From: Timema cristinae
Taxonomy: Eukaryota > Arthropoda > Insecta > Phasmatodea > Timematidae
DNA length: 64,000 nucleotides
NCBI GenBank assembly: GCA_039000515.1
Contig: JBCFYV010009882.1
Span: forward strand, 61,841,317 to 61,905,316
Direction of reading: 5' to 3'
The notes under the pieces are model-generated. The model was not told where the DNA came from. It made no database searches and worked only from the letters and a program-made list of their open reading frames with translations. Shown piece by piece: positions 1 to 13,089 of the stretch (within the stretch, counting starts at the first letter, position 1; each line of letters opens with the position of its first letter). The translations under genes were made by a program, and so were the position numbers.

Positions 1-1274
1 GGAGTCTTGCTTGAGGATCTCCACAAAGTGCCAGGTTAGCTGTGCCCATTGGATGACGGTGGAGGGGTATTGTATAGGGTCTGAGGGTATGCAGGGAGCA
101 TTGGGTGTAATTATGGCGTGGGCAGATTTGGGTAATGGGTGGAGGGGTGAAGCGGGTGTTGGATGATTTGGTGACTCCGGCATCCATGGCTTTCTTGTCC
201 TTCTATCCTCTCTCCTTGGAGTGAGTCATGGGAAGTATATTGATGGAGAGTGAGAGGCAGACGGCCAAAGGCGCTACCTAAGAGGTGGGAAGATGAGTCA
301 GCTGGCCAAGGGTGCTACTTCAGATGTCGAAAAAATGCTTCAAACTTGTGAAATATCTCTATTTTGGTTGAATTACATTTGTTGCATGAGTCTTCTATTA
401 ATTCTCCTTTCATCACTTGGTTCAGTTTACATTTATGTAGGCAACACTCTACAATATCTTAGCGACGTACCCAAATTACATCAAATAAACAGTGAACACA
501 TAGATTGATTATATCTTAAATTACCTGTTGCACAGAGGAAACAATACATTACATAAACTATACAGAAAATTATATGTGAGGGTCTTTCTCCAGACCCTCT
601 TAAAATAAACACGAATAATTTAATTAGTTTAGTCCAAACTCATGGCAACATTATCTAGCGCTTGGTCTCGAAATCTGTGTTCGGTGGCTCACTCAGGAAA
701 GGTGTCCATTGTTGGTCACCTGCAGATGACAAGTAACAATTTTTATTTAAGAATTACCAGAAAAATCTCAAATTATTTAGCTTTACTCAAGCAACTTATT
801 GTTTGATCAATATAAAATAATAAAATAACTCCTTCACAAAATATCAAAGTTCAAACAGACTCTTTCGCTGAAACTGATAAACACAAATCAGTTGAGGCTA
901 CTAACAGCTAAGCTACCAACCTACCAGACTGTTTAAACCTGCTCAGGGGTTTCTATATGAGGATTGACTCCGTAAACACTCTCAAAAGTCCAAATTAAAG
1001 AATGTGCACATGCCCAATTTTACATGTTACTTTTTAGAACATTAAAAAGTTGTATAGATTTATTCACAACTCTTAAGTTAATATTACTTAATATTAGTCA
1101 AATTATTGCATGTATATCTGCAAATGTTTCCATGTCCGCGAAATTTAGAACAAAAATATGTATGTTAAATTAAATCTAGTAGGATATTAAGTTTTATATT
1201 TTCCAAGAAATCACCAAGATCCCATAAATTATAATACGTTCCTGATATGCTGAAAGTCAGTGATTATGTTCCAG
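1..1274. other. Dscam2: Intronic sequence upstream of the first visible exon
   Basis: No exon is recognised here; the missing first half of Ig2 must lie further upstream. The first 250-300 bases are clearly GC-richer than what follows and read as open, protein-like frames on the minus strand, with a frame change near 110-130, which suggests a decayed mobile-element reading frame that I cannot name. A 71-residue plus-strand ORF at 293-508 has no recognisable domain. The rest is AT-rich filler up to the acceptor at 1271-1274. Confidence 0.5.
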
Positions 1275-1424
1275 ATGGGAAGTACCACATGTTGCCTTCA
1301 GGTGAGTTGCTGATTCGCCGTGTTGACGAGAGTGATAAGTATCGAAGCTACCAATGCCGCGCCGTTAATAGGCTGACCGGCGCATCCCTGCTCAGCGTGG
1401 GGACTGCCAGGTTTTCGGTCACGG
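1275..1424 (+). CDS. Dscam2: Dscam exon: second half of Ig2
   Basis: Encodes about 50 residues that complete the second immunoglobulin domain of Dscam, a homophilic adhesion receptor of neurons. Translation begins in DGKYHMLPSGEL and runs through the F-strand signature YRSYQCRAVNRLTG, closely like Drosophila Dscam1 exon 5 (DGKYLVLPSGEL, YKSYQC). I chose the acceptor TTCCAG at 1269-1274 because it puts the intron just before GKY as in Dscam1; an alternative AG at 1259-1260 would add about five codons. The donor is G|GTAAGC (1425), phase 1, joining in frame to 6236. The partner half of Ig2 is outside the window. Exon identity is firm; the exact 5' border is less so. Confidence 0.88.
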
Positions 1425-2424
1425 GTAAGCAATTTCACTCAATAACTCTCACCTCCACCAGGGGTAAGCAGTTGTCACGCTTAAACTCAGCCCAGCTGTG
1501 CGCCCAGGATATAAGGGGTTAAAATAGTGTTTAGCCACCTATAATAAACAAAAGACTAAAACAATCAGTACATTCATAGGCGTGAGTACAGGATGTGCTG
1601 AGTGAGCCCAGACACATCATAACGGCGGTAAAAGTGTGAATGTATTTTAATATAATCGCATTATATGCTATTTCTTGTTAGAATACAATGCATCTATCTT
1701 AGTCAATTTATATTATCTCATTGTGTATATAATAACTTATATTAAGTTTGTATTTTCAATTTAACATTAGTTGTTTGTAAAAATAAGGATAAAGGTTTTG
1801 TTAAACTTTATTTTATTTCGTGTAGAAAATTCAAATAAAGTTCTTTATACTAGAAATTTTTACACTATACTCCCGCTCACCCCTTCAATAAGTCGTAACT
1901 GTGGCCCTGGGATTCCTCAGTCCAGGGGCCATTCCGTACTATCCACTATGCAGACTATGCAAACACTAATTAACTGTGTTCCGCATTCCTACGAAACGTC
2001 TATAATGTATAGCATTTGAAAATGTTATAGACTAAATTTTAAGGCCAATCTTATGACATGACATTAAGAAAGTATACTGCTAAAACATTAAAAATTGCCA
2101 ATTTTAAAATGTATAGAAATAATAGCCTTAAAACATCATGTCTATCTGTCTTTCTCGCAAAGTAAATATCTCAATTCACCACTGCCTCAACCTCAGTTAA
2201 AAATTTAATCTTTGAGCAATTTTCATGTTTTGTATAGTCATACTAAAAATCTTTGAAAGGCCTGTACCAGTGGAAAATGGACACGTATACAACGGTGTAA
2301 GTCTTGTCTAGTCTGGTTTTATGGTCATGAAAGTGAGATCGAGTCTACAGATCTGGGTGTATGTACTGTAACTAGCTAGTGTTTCATAAATAGTTATCCA
2401 CTCTCCCCGAAAATATTATTACAC

Positions 2425-2528
2425 TTAATCTTAATACTAACTGAGATTCGACTCTCAATCTCACCATCATCAGCAGTCTAGCCTAATGCGAGAGTAGCGC
2501 ATTAGACCACGCAGCCACCGAAGAGGGT
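2425..2528 (-). mobile_element. SINE family 2, head fragment
   Basis: The complement carries the tRNA-like head seen in the complete copy at 22301-22553: a GGTGGCTGCGTGGTCTAATGCG-like A-box region followed by a B box near the GAGTCGAATCTC stretch. Only the head is clear; the tail shared with other copies is missing or decayed, so this is an old, 3'-truncated or diverged insertion, antisense to the gene. Confidence 0.6.
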
Positions 2529-2639
2529 CCTTTCTAACTCACTTATCCACTTAAACAATTATAATCTCAATAAAAACTATCGCGAACAGAAAAGAGGGGG
2601 TGGGGGGGAGGTCCCAATGTATGTTCGAATTTATGTAAG

Positions 2640-5525
2640 CTACAATGTACTATCTTATTCTTCTGTTCTTTAGGCCTTTACCGAGTAACTTATTTTAATG
2701 ATACCTACAAAAACACAAACATTTTGCTGGCCGTAGTTTATAAGTCACCTAAAGTTAAATATATTACCACATTAGAAACTGAAATAATGATTCATATTTT
2801 TAATTACGACCATGTCGTGAGCATGGGTTATTTCATCACAAATCTGTTTTCACACTTGTATGATAAATCTAAATCTGTTTGCATGATGAATCCCATTTAG
2901 TTTAACTATATTTACACTTGACGCAATGCATCATACAACTATCTCACATGCATAGTTTGAAATTATTGCAACTTATAATCCAGAAAAAGTACTGAATCAA
3001 TGACAGATTGCTGTACCTGAACTCTCCCATCAATACAAAATATTTATATGATACCCTTTCTACATTTCTAAATTTTAACCTAAACTAATTAAAGCTAGAA
3101 CCATTAAATATCTGGATGAAGTTTAGTTAATCAAAGATGCCTCATCTAGTTCCTTGCAAAATATATTAGCTCATAATTATATTAATAAAAAAGTAAATAG
3201 TTTGATTGAGATGTTATTTGAACTGTTCGACAGATAAGCTCCTATTAAAACAAAAAGGGTCACTTATACACACGCCCCTTGGTCGAGTAAGAATATAAGA
3301 GCGCTAATGTCCCAACAGAATTCAGCCTGAAGAAAGTCAAACAAGCAAGCACGTAAATTAACCTTGACATTACATCTTAATTATATGATGAATAAAGACG
3401 ACTTAGAAATAAATGTACGCAGGACGTCCGCGAAGCTAAACTTAAGCATACACATAACTTATTATATTATAGCTCCTAAATGTTTATGGAAAGATCTAAG
3501 ACAATTATTAGGTGTTGGATACAAACGTAATAAGGACGCTGAAATCCTCATTTTGTCCAATGATCTTAATTCTCATTACGTGAATACTCCGAATTTAATT
3601 GATCCTGTTCTAAAAATAGGATCCTAATTATTCATTTACTTTCTCAGTTCACAAATCATTAAAAATTCGTTTTCCAAACAATAATATTTTACAGACAACT
3701 AAGCGAAACAAAACAAATAAATACACAAGGAATGGACCAAATTCCAATCACATAAAAAAAATATAGTTTAAATATCAATTATAAAAATTATTAAATACTC
3801 CTAGCTATTATTTATGAGTAGAAATGTTTTCCTATTTGTGTAAATCTGCGATAGTGAGGCCTATAACCATAAACCTACGTAAACATCTTCAACAACAGCC
3901 TCTCGGTCTAAAAGTGTACTTAAAGCGCTTTCAAAAATATTTCAATATATTGTATACAGACCAATATTTAACTTAATAGTGCATTACAACTGCTAGAAAA
4001 ATAAAAATCTGGGTTTCAAACACATCACAGAACAACCACAGCACAGCACTAATAAAATTAATGTAACTGATGCTATAAGAATAACGATGGATAGAAGGCA
4101 CTCTTGGATTTTTCCAAAACTGTTGACACTATTAATCACGATATTTGTATTGCTCGATTACAATTAAAACTTCAATCTTCAGTAAATTAGACTTAATGAA
4201 TGCAGTAATACCCAACTGACCGACAGTAATGTGTCATGATAGGTGACACTTAATCAACATGGCGTTTAATTTCATCTGGAATGTCAGAAAGTTCGATACT
4301 TTGTCCACTAATTTTTTCGGTATTTATAAATGTTGTTTGCAACATTCTCATATCCACATGCCAATGATATCCAACTTTATGTATCATCCGGCCTTTATCA
4401 TATTAATAGTGCCGTGGATAATTTAAATGCTGAATTAAGCGCAATACATTATTAGACACTTCAAAATAGACTTAAAATCAATCCTAAAGTTTATTTATTT
4501 ACTATTATAGGGTCAAAAGGAATACTAGCCTAATTGAATTTCTCATCAACGCAACAGATTAATTTAAATAATAGTCCGATTTCATTCGTGTCGGGAGATA
4601 ATAATTTTTTTTATATACATGAAAGCCTTTTTCATGGAATAATGATGTCAAACAAATAAGTAAAAAAAAACTTTTTGCATTAGACTTACACTCAAGCGGC
4701 TTAAAAAAATTATACCTACAAATGAATATTAAAAACATATCTATTCAGTCCCTTTTCCTCCAGCATTTTGAATAGTTTGATACAGAGAATAATAACCTGA
4801 CATCTGATCATATAGCAAGATTACAAAGACTCAAAAACAGATGTGTTGGATGTATATTTGAACTTCGATCACGTGATAAAATTTTCCCATATTATAAGAT
4901 ACTAACCTGGCTACGATGAACTCTACACTCGATGACCATCATAAGGAAGCAATTGACTTCCAAATCCCCACGGTAACTATTTTCACGTATACGCTCACTC
5001 AAATATAATAACAATTTCACCACTCGTTCAAAAGAAAACTCATATATATGTATACCTATTCATACTTCTAATCATCACTTAAATTCTTTCGCGGTTTCAG
5101 CTTCTCATTAGTGGAATACCTTAATCAACAACGTTAAGAAATTAAAATTGAATAATTTCAAGGTAAAACCTGAAAATTATCTGGGCGTGGGAGCTCGGTC
5201 AATGGAATGATGAGTGTGAGACACGATTAATCCTTCTGGTGTGTGTGTGTGTGTGTGTGTGTGCGCGTGCGTGCGTGTGTGATATCATAGCCTTGGACCA
5301 AGCTATATATAACTTTTATCATAAACCTCAGCAATAGTTTAATGTGATTCCAAGTTATGTAATATATCTGTATTTAATTCAAGTTTTACCATGTTATTTG
5401 TATGTTTCTTACGAGTATTATTTACCTAGATTATTTTTTAATTATAATTTTTGGTTAAGTGTAAGAAAAGGCGGTAGCTTTAACCTCACCTTTAAAGTCG
5501 ATTAATTATTATTATTATTACTATA
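2640..5525 (+). mobile_element. Jockey-like non-LTR retrotransposon, degenerate
   Basis: A decayed LINE in the sense direction. Fragments of its polyprotein can be followed in order through several frames: an apurinic endonuclease part around 2700-2850 (AVVYKSPK, then a relic of the GDFN motif, read as MGYFITNLF), a post-endonuclease segment around 3240-3350 and 3470-3620 (GVGYKRNKDAEIL), reverse-transcriptase relics near 4110-4160 (FSKTVDTINHD-like) and 4450-4520, and the C-terminal block at 4795-4950 (IARLQRLKNRCV-like). It ends near an ATT repeat at 5506-5521, the usual tail type. Stops and frameshifts throughout; no intact ORF remains. Clade assignment to Jockey is by motif memory only. 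Confidence 0.72.
5240..5281. repeat. GT/GC microsatellite
   Basis: About 21 dinucleotide units, mostly GT with GC and GTGC variants at the 3' side, lying within the tail of the LINE remnant. Confidence 0.9.
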
Positions 5526-5734
5526 CCAAACAATGCGTGAAGAATTACCCTGAGGGTAGGATGAATCCTGGATATCTCATTATTTTGGGTTCTTAGCATT
5601 AATGCGCTAAGCAATTGATCCCAGCTGATAGCTTAAGATATAAATCGAGTGCTCGTATGTAGCTGACAATTTCCGCACGTCCATCACAGAATCAGCCTTA
5701 AGTTATGTGACAAGTATGCCCTTTAGCACAGGAC

Positions 5735-5815
5735 AATTCCCGGATAGCTCAGTGGCAAAGCATTGGCACAATAAGCTAAATGTTACGGGCTCAATTCCCT
5801 TGTCCCGTTGTCATT
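5735..5815 (+). mobile_element. tRNA-like SINE head, third family
   Basis: Shows a Pol III A-box-like stretch GGATAGCTCAGTGG and a B-box-like GGGCTCAATTCCC about 45 bases later. No acceptor stem closes it and no anticodon arm is convincing, so it is a SINE head rather than a tRNA gene. Similar heads lie at 37210-37330 and, on the other strand, 45573-45665. Confidence 0.5.
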
Positions 5816-6235
5816 TTTGAGCTTAATTAAATTAATCAAACTGTAGGGTTGGAAAAGAGCCACTTTTGTAAGCTTTTGACTTTATTTTGGAATGAACTAT
5901 ATTTTTAAATAACACATCATAAAATTTAATATTCCCTTGAAGCTGAGTATCTGTGCAGAATCTTCTCGCTTACCGAGTCGGCACCCTTAATGGAGAAAAA
6001 TTACATCATAGTACACACGTACCAGGCTACTTGTTCTTATGTTTACACCAGCAAAGATACTTGTTTTCAATTTCACACTCGCCTAGATAATTGTTTTAAT
6101 ATTTACACATAAAAATTACGTTTTATATATCTTACACTTGTGAAAATATTTATTTTAAAATTCATCCTTTCAGAGATAAATGTTTTAATAAAATAACAAA
6201 ACAATATTTTAGTAATACCAGATGTTTTTGTGCAG

Positions 6236-6353
6236 ATTCCAGAGTAGTCTCCACGCCTCGACCGATTGACAAACAAGTTACCATTCATGCTAGGAAAGAC
6301 CAGACTGTTGTCCTTCCCTGCTTCGCTGAGGGCAATCCACCACCCACGTACAA
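6236..6353 (+). CDS. Dscam2: Dscam exon: first half of Ig3
   Basis: Encodes about 39 residues (DSRVVSTPRP... then VVLPCFAEGNPPPTYK) with the B-strand Cys and the P-rich C-strand lead-in typical of Dscam Ig3. The acceptor is TTTTTGTGCAG (ends 6235); the donor is AA|GTGAGT (6354). The exon enters in phase 1 and leaves in phase 2, so the next exon completes a Lys codon before the Trp. In arthropod Dscam1 this position (exon 6) is a large cluster of alternative exons. Only one copy is visible here, which argues for a Dscam2-type paralogue. Confidence 0.93.
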
Positions 6354-7229
6354 GTGAGTGAATGTTAATTTATAGACATGATTAAGTTTAAATTAACCTG
6401 TGCTAAAAATATTTACTTTACCATCCCTATGCGAGTTATAGGAGGATGAAACTTTGCGGAGTATGGTGGCGTGACACATTAAAACAGTTGGTACGTCAAT
6501 TTCTACGTAGGTTGAGAAACGGTCATTTGGTAGAAGAAACTGACAGGAAAAATACTGCTAGCTCGAGAAAAGGCGTAGTCGTGGTGCCAGAGGCAATAAA
6601 AGCAGAGAAAGCTTTGGAGGACATCTGTATTATCAAGTTGGTGGGTCTTAGTCCCCTGACTCTTGCACAAACAGGCTTATGGTCTAAGGATCAGAAGTGT
6701 AGGTGACTAATAATTGTCCACCCTTCACTAGATAAAACGAGTTGATCGATCACCAGTGAGGGAAGAGGAAAAGTATCTTCGTGAGTAGCTTGCACAACTC
6801 CCCGCTAATGTAGAGGCGTTATTCATACATTAGTGACTTGTCTGGAAAAGTACAAAGGATATTGTTACATTTCACCCAGATCCTAGACACCAGAAAAGTG
6901 CACCTAGAGTCCCGTACTACCACGGGAAAGAGCCAATTTGGATATCATAACTTTTAAACAACCATGCCGTGAGCTTCATTGTTAATTCATTTGAGTGAGG
7001 AGCAGTGGCGTGATAGACTATTTTACACCCGTGGTAGGTTCTACCTTAGGTATCCCGATAGATAACTTTAATTTAAACAACTAAAAAAATATTATGTTTT
7101 AAATTATATAATTATATTGTAGTTTTATTACTGTCGCAAACAAGTGGTACCTTAGAAAAAGGCAGGTGATTGAAAATTCAGTGAACAGATATTACTGAAA
7201 TTTATTTAAAAAATATTCCAGTCTCAACG

Positions 7230-9000
7230 CTTAGCGGATTTTTCAAAGGTGAATCGAATGTATCCACAATCTTTCCTTTTGAGACTCGATTTCTGCAAAC
7301 GATAAACGATTTCGTCAACCTTCCTGGAATAATAACGTTCAATTGAAACTAAATTCAGATTTTTCAAGCCTGTCTGGCTCAAGGTGGAGCTTACAAATAC
7401 TTTATCAAATTTAATTTGAGTGTATAACATTAACGGATAGTAAGACACAATGGTAAAAAAAAATATAGGAAAATTTCTTTCATATGAAGAAATAGTCACA
7501 TTGAGAGTCAGAAGGATATTTTAACAGAGTGACAAGCATGGAAAAGATTCACAATAGGCTCTATTTTACAATAAATTGCAGAAAATGCAATTCTGTCCAT
7601 TCCCCCCCCCCCTCTCCAACGCTGATTTTGGTAGCATTCAAATGCCCTCGCAGTCATATTATTTCTACATCGACCTGTTCATGAGGTAATTCTACTAAAA
7701 TCTGAGTCAACTTTGGATTATACCTCTAATGATCCTCTTCTGTAGCTACAACGAAATTGTTTGGATGAATAACAGCGAAGATTGGTAGAACTTTATCCTT
7801 TGTCTTAGAACGAATCTTCAATTATTGACTAAAGTGATTAAAACATTCAAGCATAGCCCCTTTTAGTTTATCTGACAATGTGAGACGAATATCCTTTGCC
7901 ATGTTTCCTGCCATTCTTTTTGTAGCCTTACTCACCTTCTTCCTTCTATAGAAATGTCAATTTATAAATATTTAATAGTTGCCTAATAAATGGCCCTCTT
8001 CCAAATTGCGGTGATCTTTAAGAAACAGTTTTATAGCTTAGAGCTTTACAGTGCACATTTCCAGATTGCTTGAACCATTTGGAAACACTTTAGTATGATA
8101 TCAATTTGAGCATACCTACATTATTTCTTCTGGGTAAATACTTACTTCTCTTTTACTATTGTTGTACAATATAATATTTTGCTGTTTTCTGACTATACCA
8201 CAAAGATAGAAAGAAACATAGTTTGCGAAACCATTCTGTAAAACTGTATGGATCCTAAATATATTGAGATCATCACATGCATTAAAAGAGTAGTCTTGGT
8301 ACTATTCTGCATTCGGAATCTTAGATATTCTTTCATATTTTTCTTTCAAGTCAATGGTATGAATTGAGGAACTAATAAATATTTATTCCCACTAATGAAA
8401 AACTGCTTTCAAGATTAATTTTGACGCCTAAATAAATATGCGCCTTACATTAGTAATATATTCAGTGCCTATTACTTTCATTAGACCATTAAAGTTTTCA
8501 CATACTGTCCTTTATAGAGGAATACTTGGAATACACTTCCCTGCGTTGTTAATACAATTTATTTAGTTCCAAATCAAATTAATCACCATTGCCTTAACCG
8601 TGAATCAATAGATTCAGATTGCTCTTTGGTTAAATTTAGCTAACCAATTATCTCATTAAAATATTCTTGCTTAAGCGTGTTATCAGTTACAAATTGTCAG
8701 TCCAAATCCTAAGACGTGGATGGTTTCTATAAAGTTTGTAAGACATTCATTTGCACAATCTTCATAACTGGTACATTCATCCCATGCTTTTGAGGAACTG
8801 GAAATGATAGGTCTTCACTATGTGGAGTGGGCCGTATTGCAGATATCATCTTCAAATATTCTAAACTGTGTTCCCTTTTTTTGTATATTTCTGACATTTT
8901 TGTCATACAGAAATAGCTATCATTAACTTGGTTACGTGGTTCTCGTCACACCATAGTTTCATCAAAAGGATTTAAGTTTGAGTTTCTCAGTTAGCCACAT
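7230..9000 (-). pseudogene. hAT-like transposase remnant
   Basis: The minus strand at 7230-7400 reads STLSQTGLKNLNLVSIERYY, a clear match in pattern to the C-terminal dimerisation region of hAT transposases of the zinc-finger-MYM type, where an S-x-x-S-Q-x-x-L-x-x-L-x-x-L-S-I-E block precedes a (D/E)-x-(V/I) helix. Further upstream on the same strand (7620-7920) run protein-like segments broken by stops. The upstream limit is a guess. It lies antisense to Dscam and cannot be active. Confidence 0.45.
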
Positions 9001-10106
9001 CTTCAAATATGTTGTGCACTTAATAAAGGACATATATAGAAAGCAGTTTCCGTTTGGTTGCCCATATTGCAACCAAATACAAATATTATTCACGTTTTGT
9101 ATTGATAAATATTAACTCCCTCAGAGTTTACGTTTTCACACACCAAACAGGAACTGTCAGTGTGAATAAAACACATCCTTTGCTTCGGAATTATAACATT
9201 ACAATTACACTAAGATACACGCATTACGCCAGAACACATAAACCTATGTTTACAAAAACTGTGACGTTATGTGAAATTTTTATAGTCACTGACTAGATTT
9301 ATACACAAAAATGGACTAATAACAGTCCAAATATTTCTGGATATAAAAAATCATGTTGACTAGTTCAATTTACAAAAACAAAGTACAAAAGTGAATTCAT
9401 CTTCACAGAGCATTGTTGGTTCGGATCCTTGTACGATAATGACTGAAACGATAACAAACCGACTTTATTAGGCCTATTCAACAATATACAGTTTTTCCAA
9501 TCCTAACAACAACACATATTAAAGTAATGAAGCCAACAACGAGAAGCCTGCAATTGCTTAATGGGCACATGGTTCAAACCTATAAAGATTCTACACAAGT
9601 GTTCTGGACCAGGTGATACACAAAGTATCCACAAATTAATCAACTTCTTTATGCCTCGTTATATGAGGCCCTTCAAACCATAAATTTGATGGACTTCTTT
9701 CCCCAACAAATAACAATTGCAATGTATTTTGAAAATTTTAAATTACTAGGACAATATAATTTAAAACAAATTTATTGGAACGCAAGTAGCTAGATATAGT
9801 TTATCGAACCTTTAATATGATGTTTTGTAATAATATATCTAACATTATAAATTTAGGGTATGTGTTTATTTTTTCTTTAGTGTATATATATATATATTTC
9901 CCGAAAGATTAGTAATGATATTATTTTGGCTATATATTTCTAACCTGAGGGAATTTTAAAAAGTATTGCCTCAAAGGTTAGAAGAAAATGCTTCACACAA
10001 GTCAGGGTATGCGCTCGTAAAAGAACTAAGCTTACGGAATTTCAATAAATCAAGATTATTTTTAGAAAAATGTTTGATATAGGACTAATATTATATGTCA
10101 ACTTTA

Positions 10107-10115
<9 letters not shown>

Positions 10116-10156
<41 letters not shown>

Positions 10157-10157
10157 A
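10116..10157. repeat. AT microsatellite
   Basis: About 18 AT units followed by three GT units. Confidence 0.95.
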
Positions 10158-11280
10158 TTATATATATTAAACAGGGTGTATCGATTTATGTGAGACGTAA
10201 CTGGGATGTGGATAGCAGACCTAAAAAAAACACCAAATATCCATATGAGCATATGTTTTATGTTCAATGATTACCGAGATAAGGGCTTCCAATGTTCTGC
10301 TAGAAATGTTAATAATAGCCCTACTCGATACACCCCTGTCGCACCTCTTGTGACGTATCACTGCTGGTACACAGGTGGAAATGTAACATGAATGGGGGTT
10401 TATGAAGTAGGACTATTAAAAATTCCAGCAGAATCCTGGAAGGACTTATCTTGGAAACCTTCAAACAAAGTACATATGTCCACATGAACTTTTTGTGTGG
10501 TTTTGAGGTTTACTATCCACGATAATATTATTATATTACTAGTGAATGAGAGTTATTTGGTTTAGTTTCTGGTACAATACCAATAGGACCATTTTAATTG
10601 GTGTGAAAAGGCGCTTACCTTGGAGTAATTCTTTCATTACTCCAATTTTGTTCTTATAAAGTAGATCTATACATAAAATAAAACTCTAAGTTTGTTGCGA
10701 ATTCAAATTTTGTGGAGTTTTCCTATTTTATGGTTAGTATAAATGATTAGAACACCAAATTATTAATTTTTATGATTTGTTTGTCTGTTTGTTTGTTGCC
10801 GGTAAACTCAAAAAGTACTCAGTAGACTGAGACGGGACTTGTTCTGTTCTATTCCATATTTTTCGGGGAATCATGGTATGTTATACACCATCTTTCTATA
10901 TACTCATCAATCGAAGTAGTGACAAAAAAACTAGGTGTAAGCAGTGAACATTTATCACGGCTTGTATTGTGGTTACAATAGATTGCACGTGATGGGACTA
11001 GGAGTGTGGAAGAAGAGGGGGGGGGGGGGAGTTCGTGTTGTAAATATTAGTTTAAAATATATTGATCATAAGATTGCGGTTTGGCTACTATCCCTTTATA
11101 GTATTTTATACAGGATATAGTCTATAATCATAAAATAAAATTGTGTCTGTGTTATTGGTGGTATTTTACAAGCTTCAGCATGATGTAAAATACACCATCA
11201 GGTATATTTATGATATCGTATATTCATAAAAGATAGTTTTGGGATAGTATGTAACTTAAATTGTTATGTTGTCACCAAAT

Positions 11281-11530
11281 ATTTTCTAAGCACGAGTCTT
11301 ACTATCCATTCGGGCTATATGCTTATGTACTAATTACTCTAATAAGTTAGTGGTGAGGAAGGTTGAATTTAAAAGAAGTGTAACAACATTTGCACGGAAA
11401 GATAAAAGAGTTAGAAACCATTTCAGATAAACCACACTCAGTAAGCCTTCCGTGATAGAACCACGATTCCAAAGTTATCGACATTCTAGTATATTGTGAG
11501 AGTAGCGCCTTGGACCATGTGCCCGCAAAA
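11281..11530 (-). mobile_element. SINE family 2, diverged full-length copy
   Basis: Reads, on the complement, from a degraded tRNA-like head (near 11530) to the common tail (CCCGAATGGATAGTAAGACTC near 11290-11315). It is antisense to Dscam, diverged from the copy at 22301-22553 and therefore older. Confidence 0.75.
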
Positions 11531-12593
11531 GCGGGTGAGTGTCACTAAAGTATTTCAATATTTACTAACTCTTTTTAATTAAATCTTTAGGAGTTTTTCT
11601 ACATCCCATCTGGCCATGCGCATTAAGTGACCACAGTGAGAATATACTGTTTAAAGCCTGATAAAAAAAATATATCAGAAACTCATTAAAGCAAGGTGTT
11701 TAATCTTAAACAGCTTATACGTTCTATGTGATACTTTAAATAAGTGTATTCGCTGAAAACATGTCCATAAAACTATAATCTAATGCTCGCTGGTAGATAT
11801 ATCCATACAAATTATAGCCATCTAATTCATAGCTCAAAGGGGAGCATGAATGTAAATGTGACATGGATAATTTCTTTCACTTCTAAGAAATTAAATCTGT
11901 TGATATCACTCCCAACCTTAATGAGTCATGCTTACGTTATCTTTGTCCAAATAGTAATTAATATGTAAGTGATGCGACACTGTTACCTTATTAACCCTTT
12001 ATGATGTAAGTGATATAATAAAACCAAAGTAATAATTGTCTCCCTCTCAAAGTATTTTCAGATATCTGTATAGATCTATCCTGAGCCATTGTGAAAACAC
12101 TTTGATAAATACATAATATCAATTTATACTAACTATTCATATCAATTTTTAACGAATTTATCACTCGTAGATTAATATACTTATTATAAACACAAGTCAA
12201 TGGTATAAAATCAATTTAAATATTAAAACAAACCCTTGTGTATGGTATCTTACCAAGTGATAGAGCGCAAGATATTGACGGCCACTAACAAACTTCCTGC
12301 TACCTTGTAAATTTCAAAATTATATGAACACATCTCATAATCTAGTTGACTGTACCTACTCAGTGTATCAGTGGCCTTCAAATGGAGCATTTACAATTAA
12401 GAACAGTAATAATGCCATCATCTTTATGAAGGTAAATTATTTGCATGAATGTCAAAACCTTAAACCCTACAAATAGATTAAGGCTCCTCCGACCACCAAT
12501 ACCAAAATGGAGATAACCAGCGGTCCAACTCATATTTTTACAGAGCTTACACAGCCAGTCTGGTGAAAGCATCGATGATCAATTAGTTTCCTG

Positions 12594-12658
<65 letters not shown>
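12594..12658. repeat. ATT microsatellite
   Basis: About 21 uninterrupted ATT units. An AT repeat follows at 12702-12722. Confidence 0.95.
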
Positions 12659-12661
<3 letters not shown>

Positions 12662-13089
12662 CTCATTTGTTTGGATATTCCATGATTATTTTAAATAAGA
12701 AATATATATATATATATATATACGTTTCTTAGTGGTAAACAAATGACACTCATTATTTATAAATGAGGAAAACCAGAAGAGTATTTCATTAATCATCTTT
12801 GGCCAATATTTGTATAAGAGAAATATAAATATTAACTTAGCTAAGGGGCCATCTGTAAATATATTGTATACAACATAAATTCACAGAAGTTTTGGATAAT
12901 ACTACAGCCAATATCAATACATTTATTTAACAATATATTATACATTTAAAGAATCAACTAATTAAAACGAAACATCTTGAGGATGGTAGCTCATGAAACA
13001 AACATAGGTTTTAAAGAAACAAATTCAATTCTAGCAGGTCAACCAAAGAACTCTCTATACATTATTTTCTCCTCACATTACCGGATAAA

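Larger units (their letters stand above)
1425..6235 (+). other. Dscam2: Intron Ig2/Ig3
   Basis: A 4.8-kb phase 1 intron between Ig2 and Ig3. It contains an antisense SINE head (2425-2528), a degenerate Jockey-like LINE (2640-5525), a GT microsatellite (5240-5281) and a tRNA-like SINE head (5735-5815). A G-rich tract lies at 2594-2612. The remaining stretches (1430-2400 and 5820-6235) are AT-rich with nothing I can identify. Confidence 0.8.
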
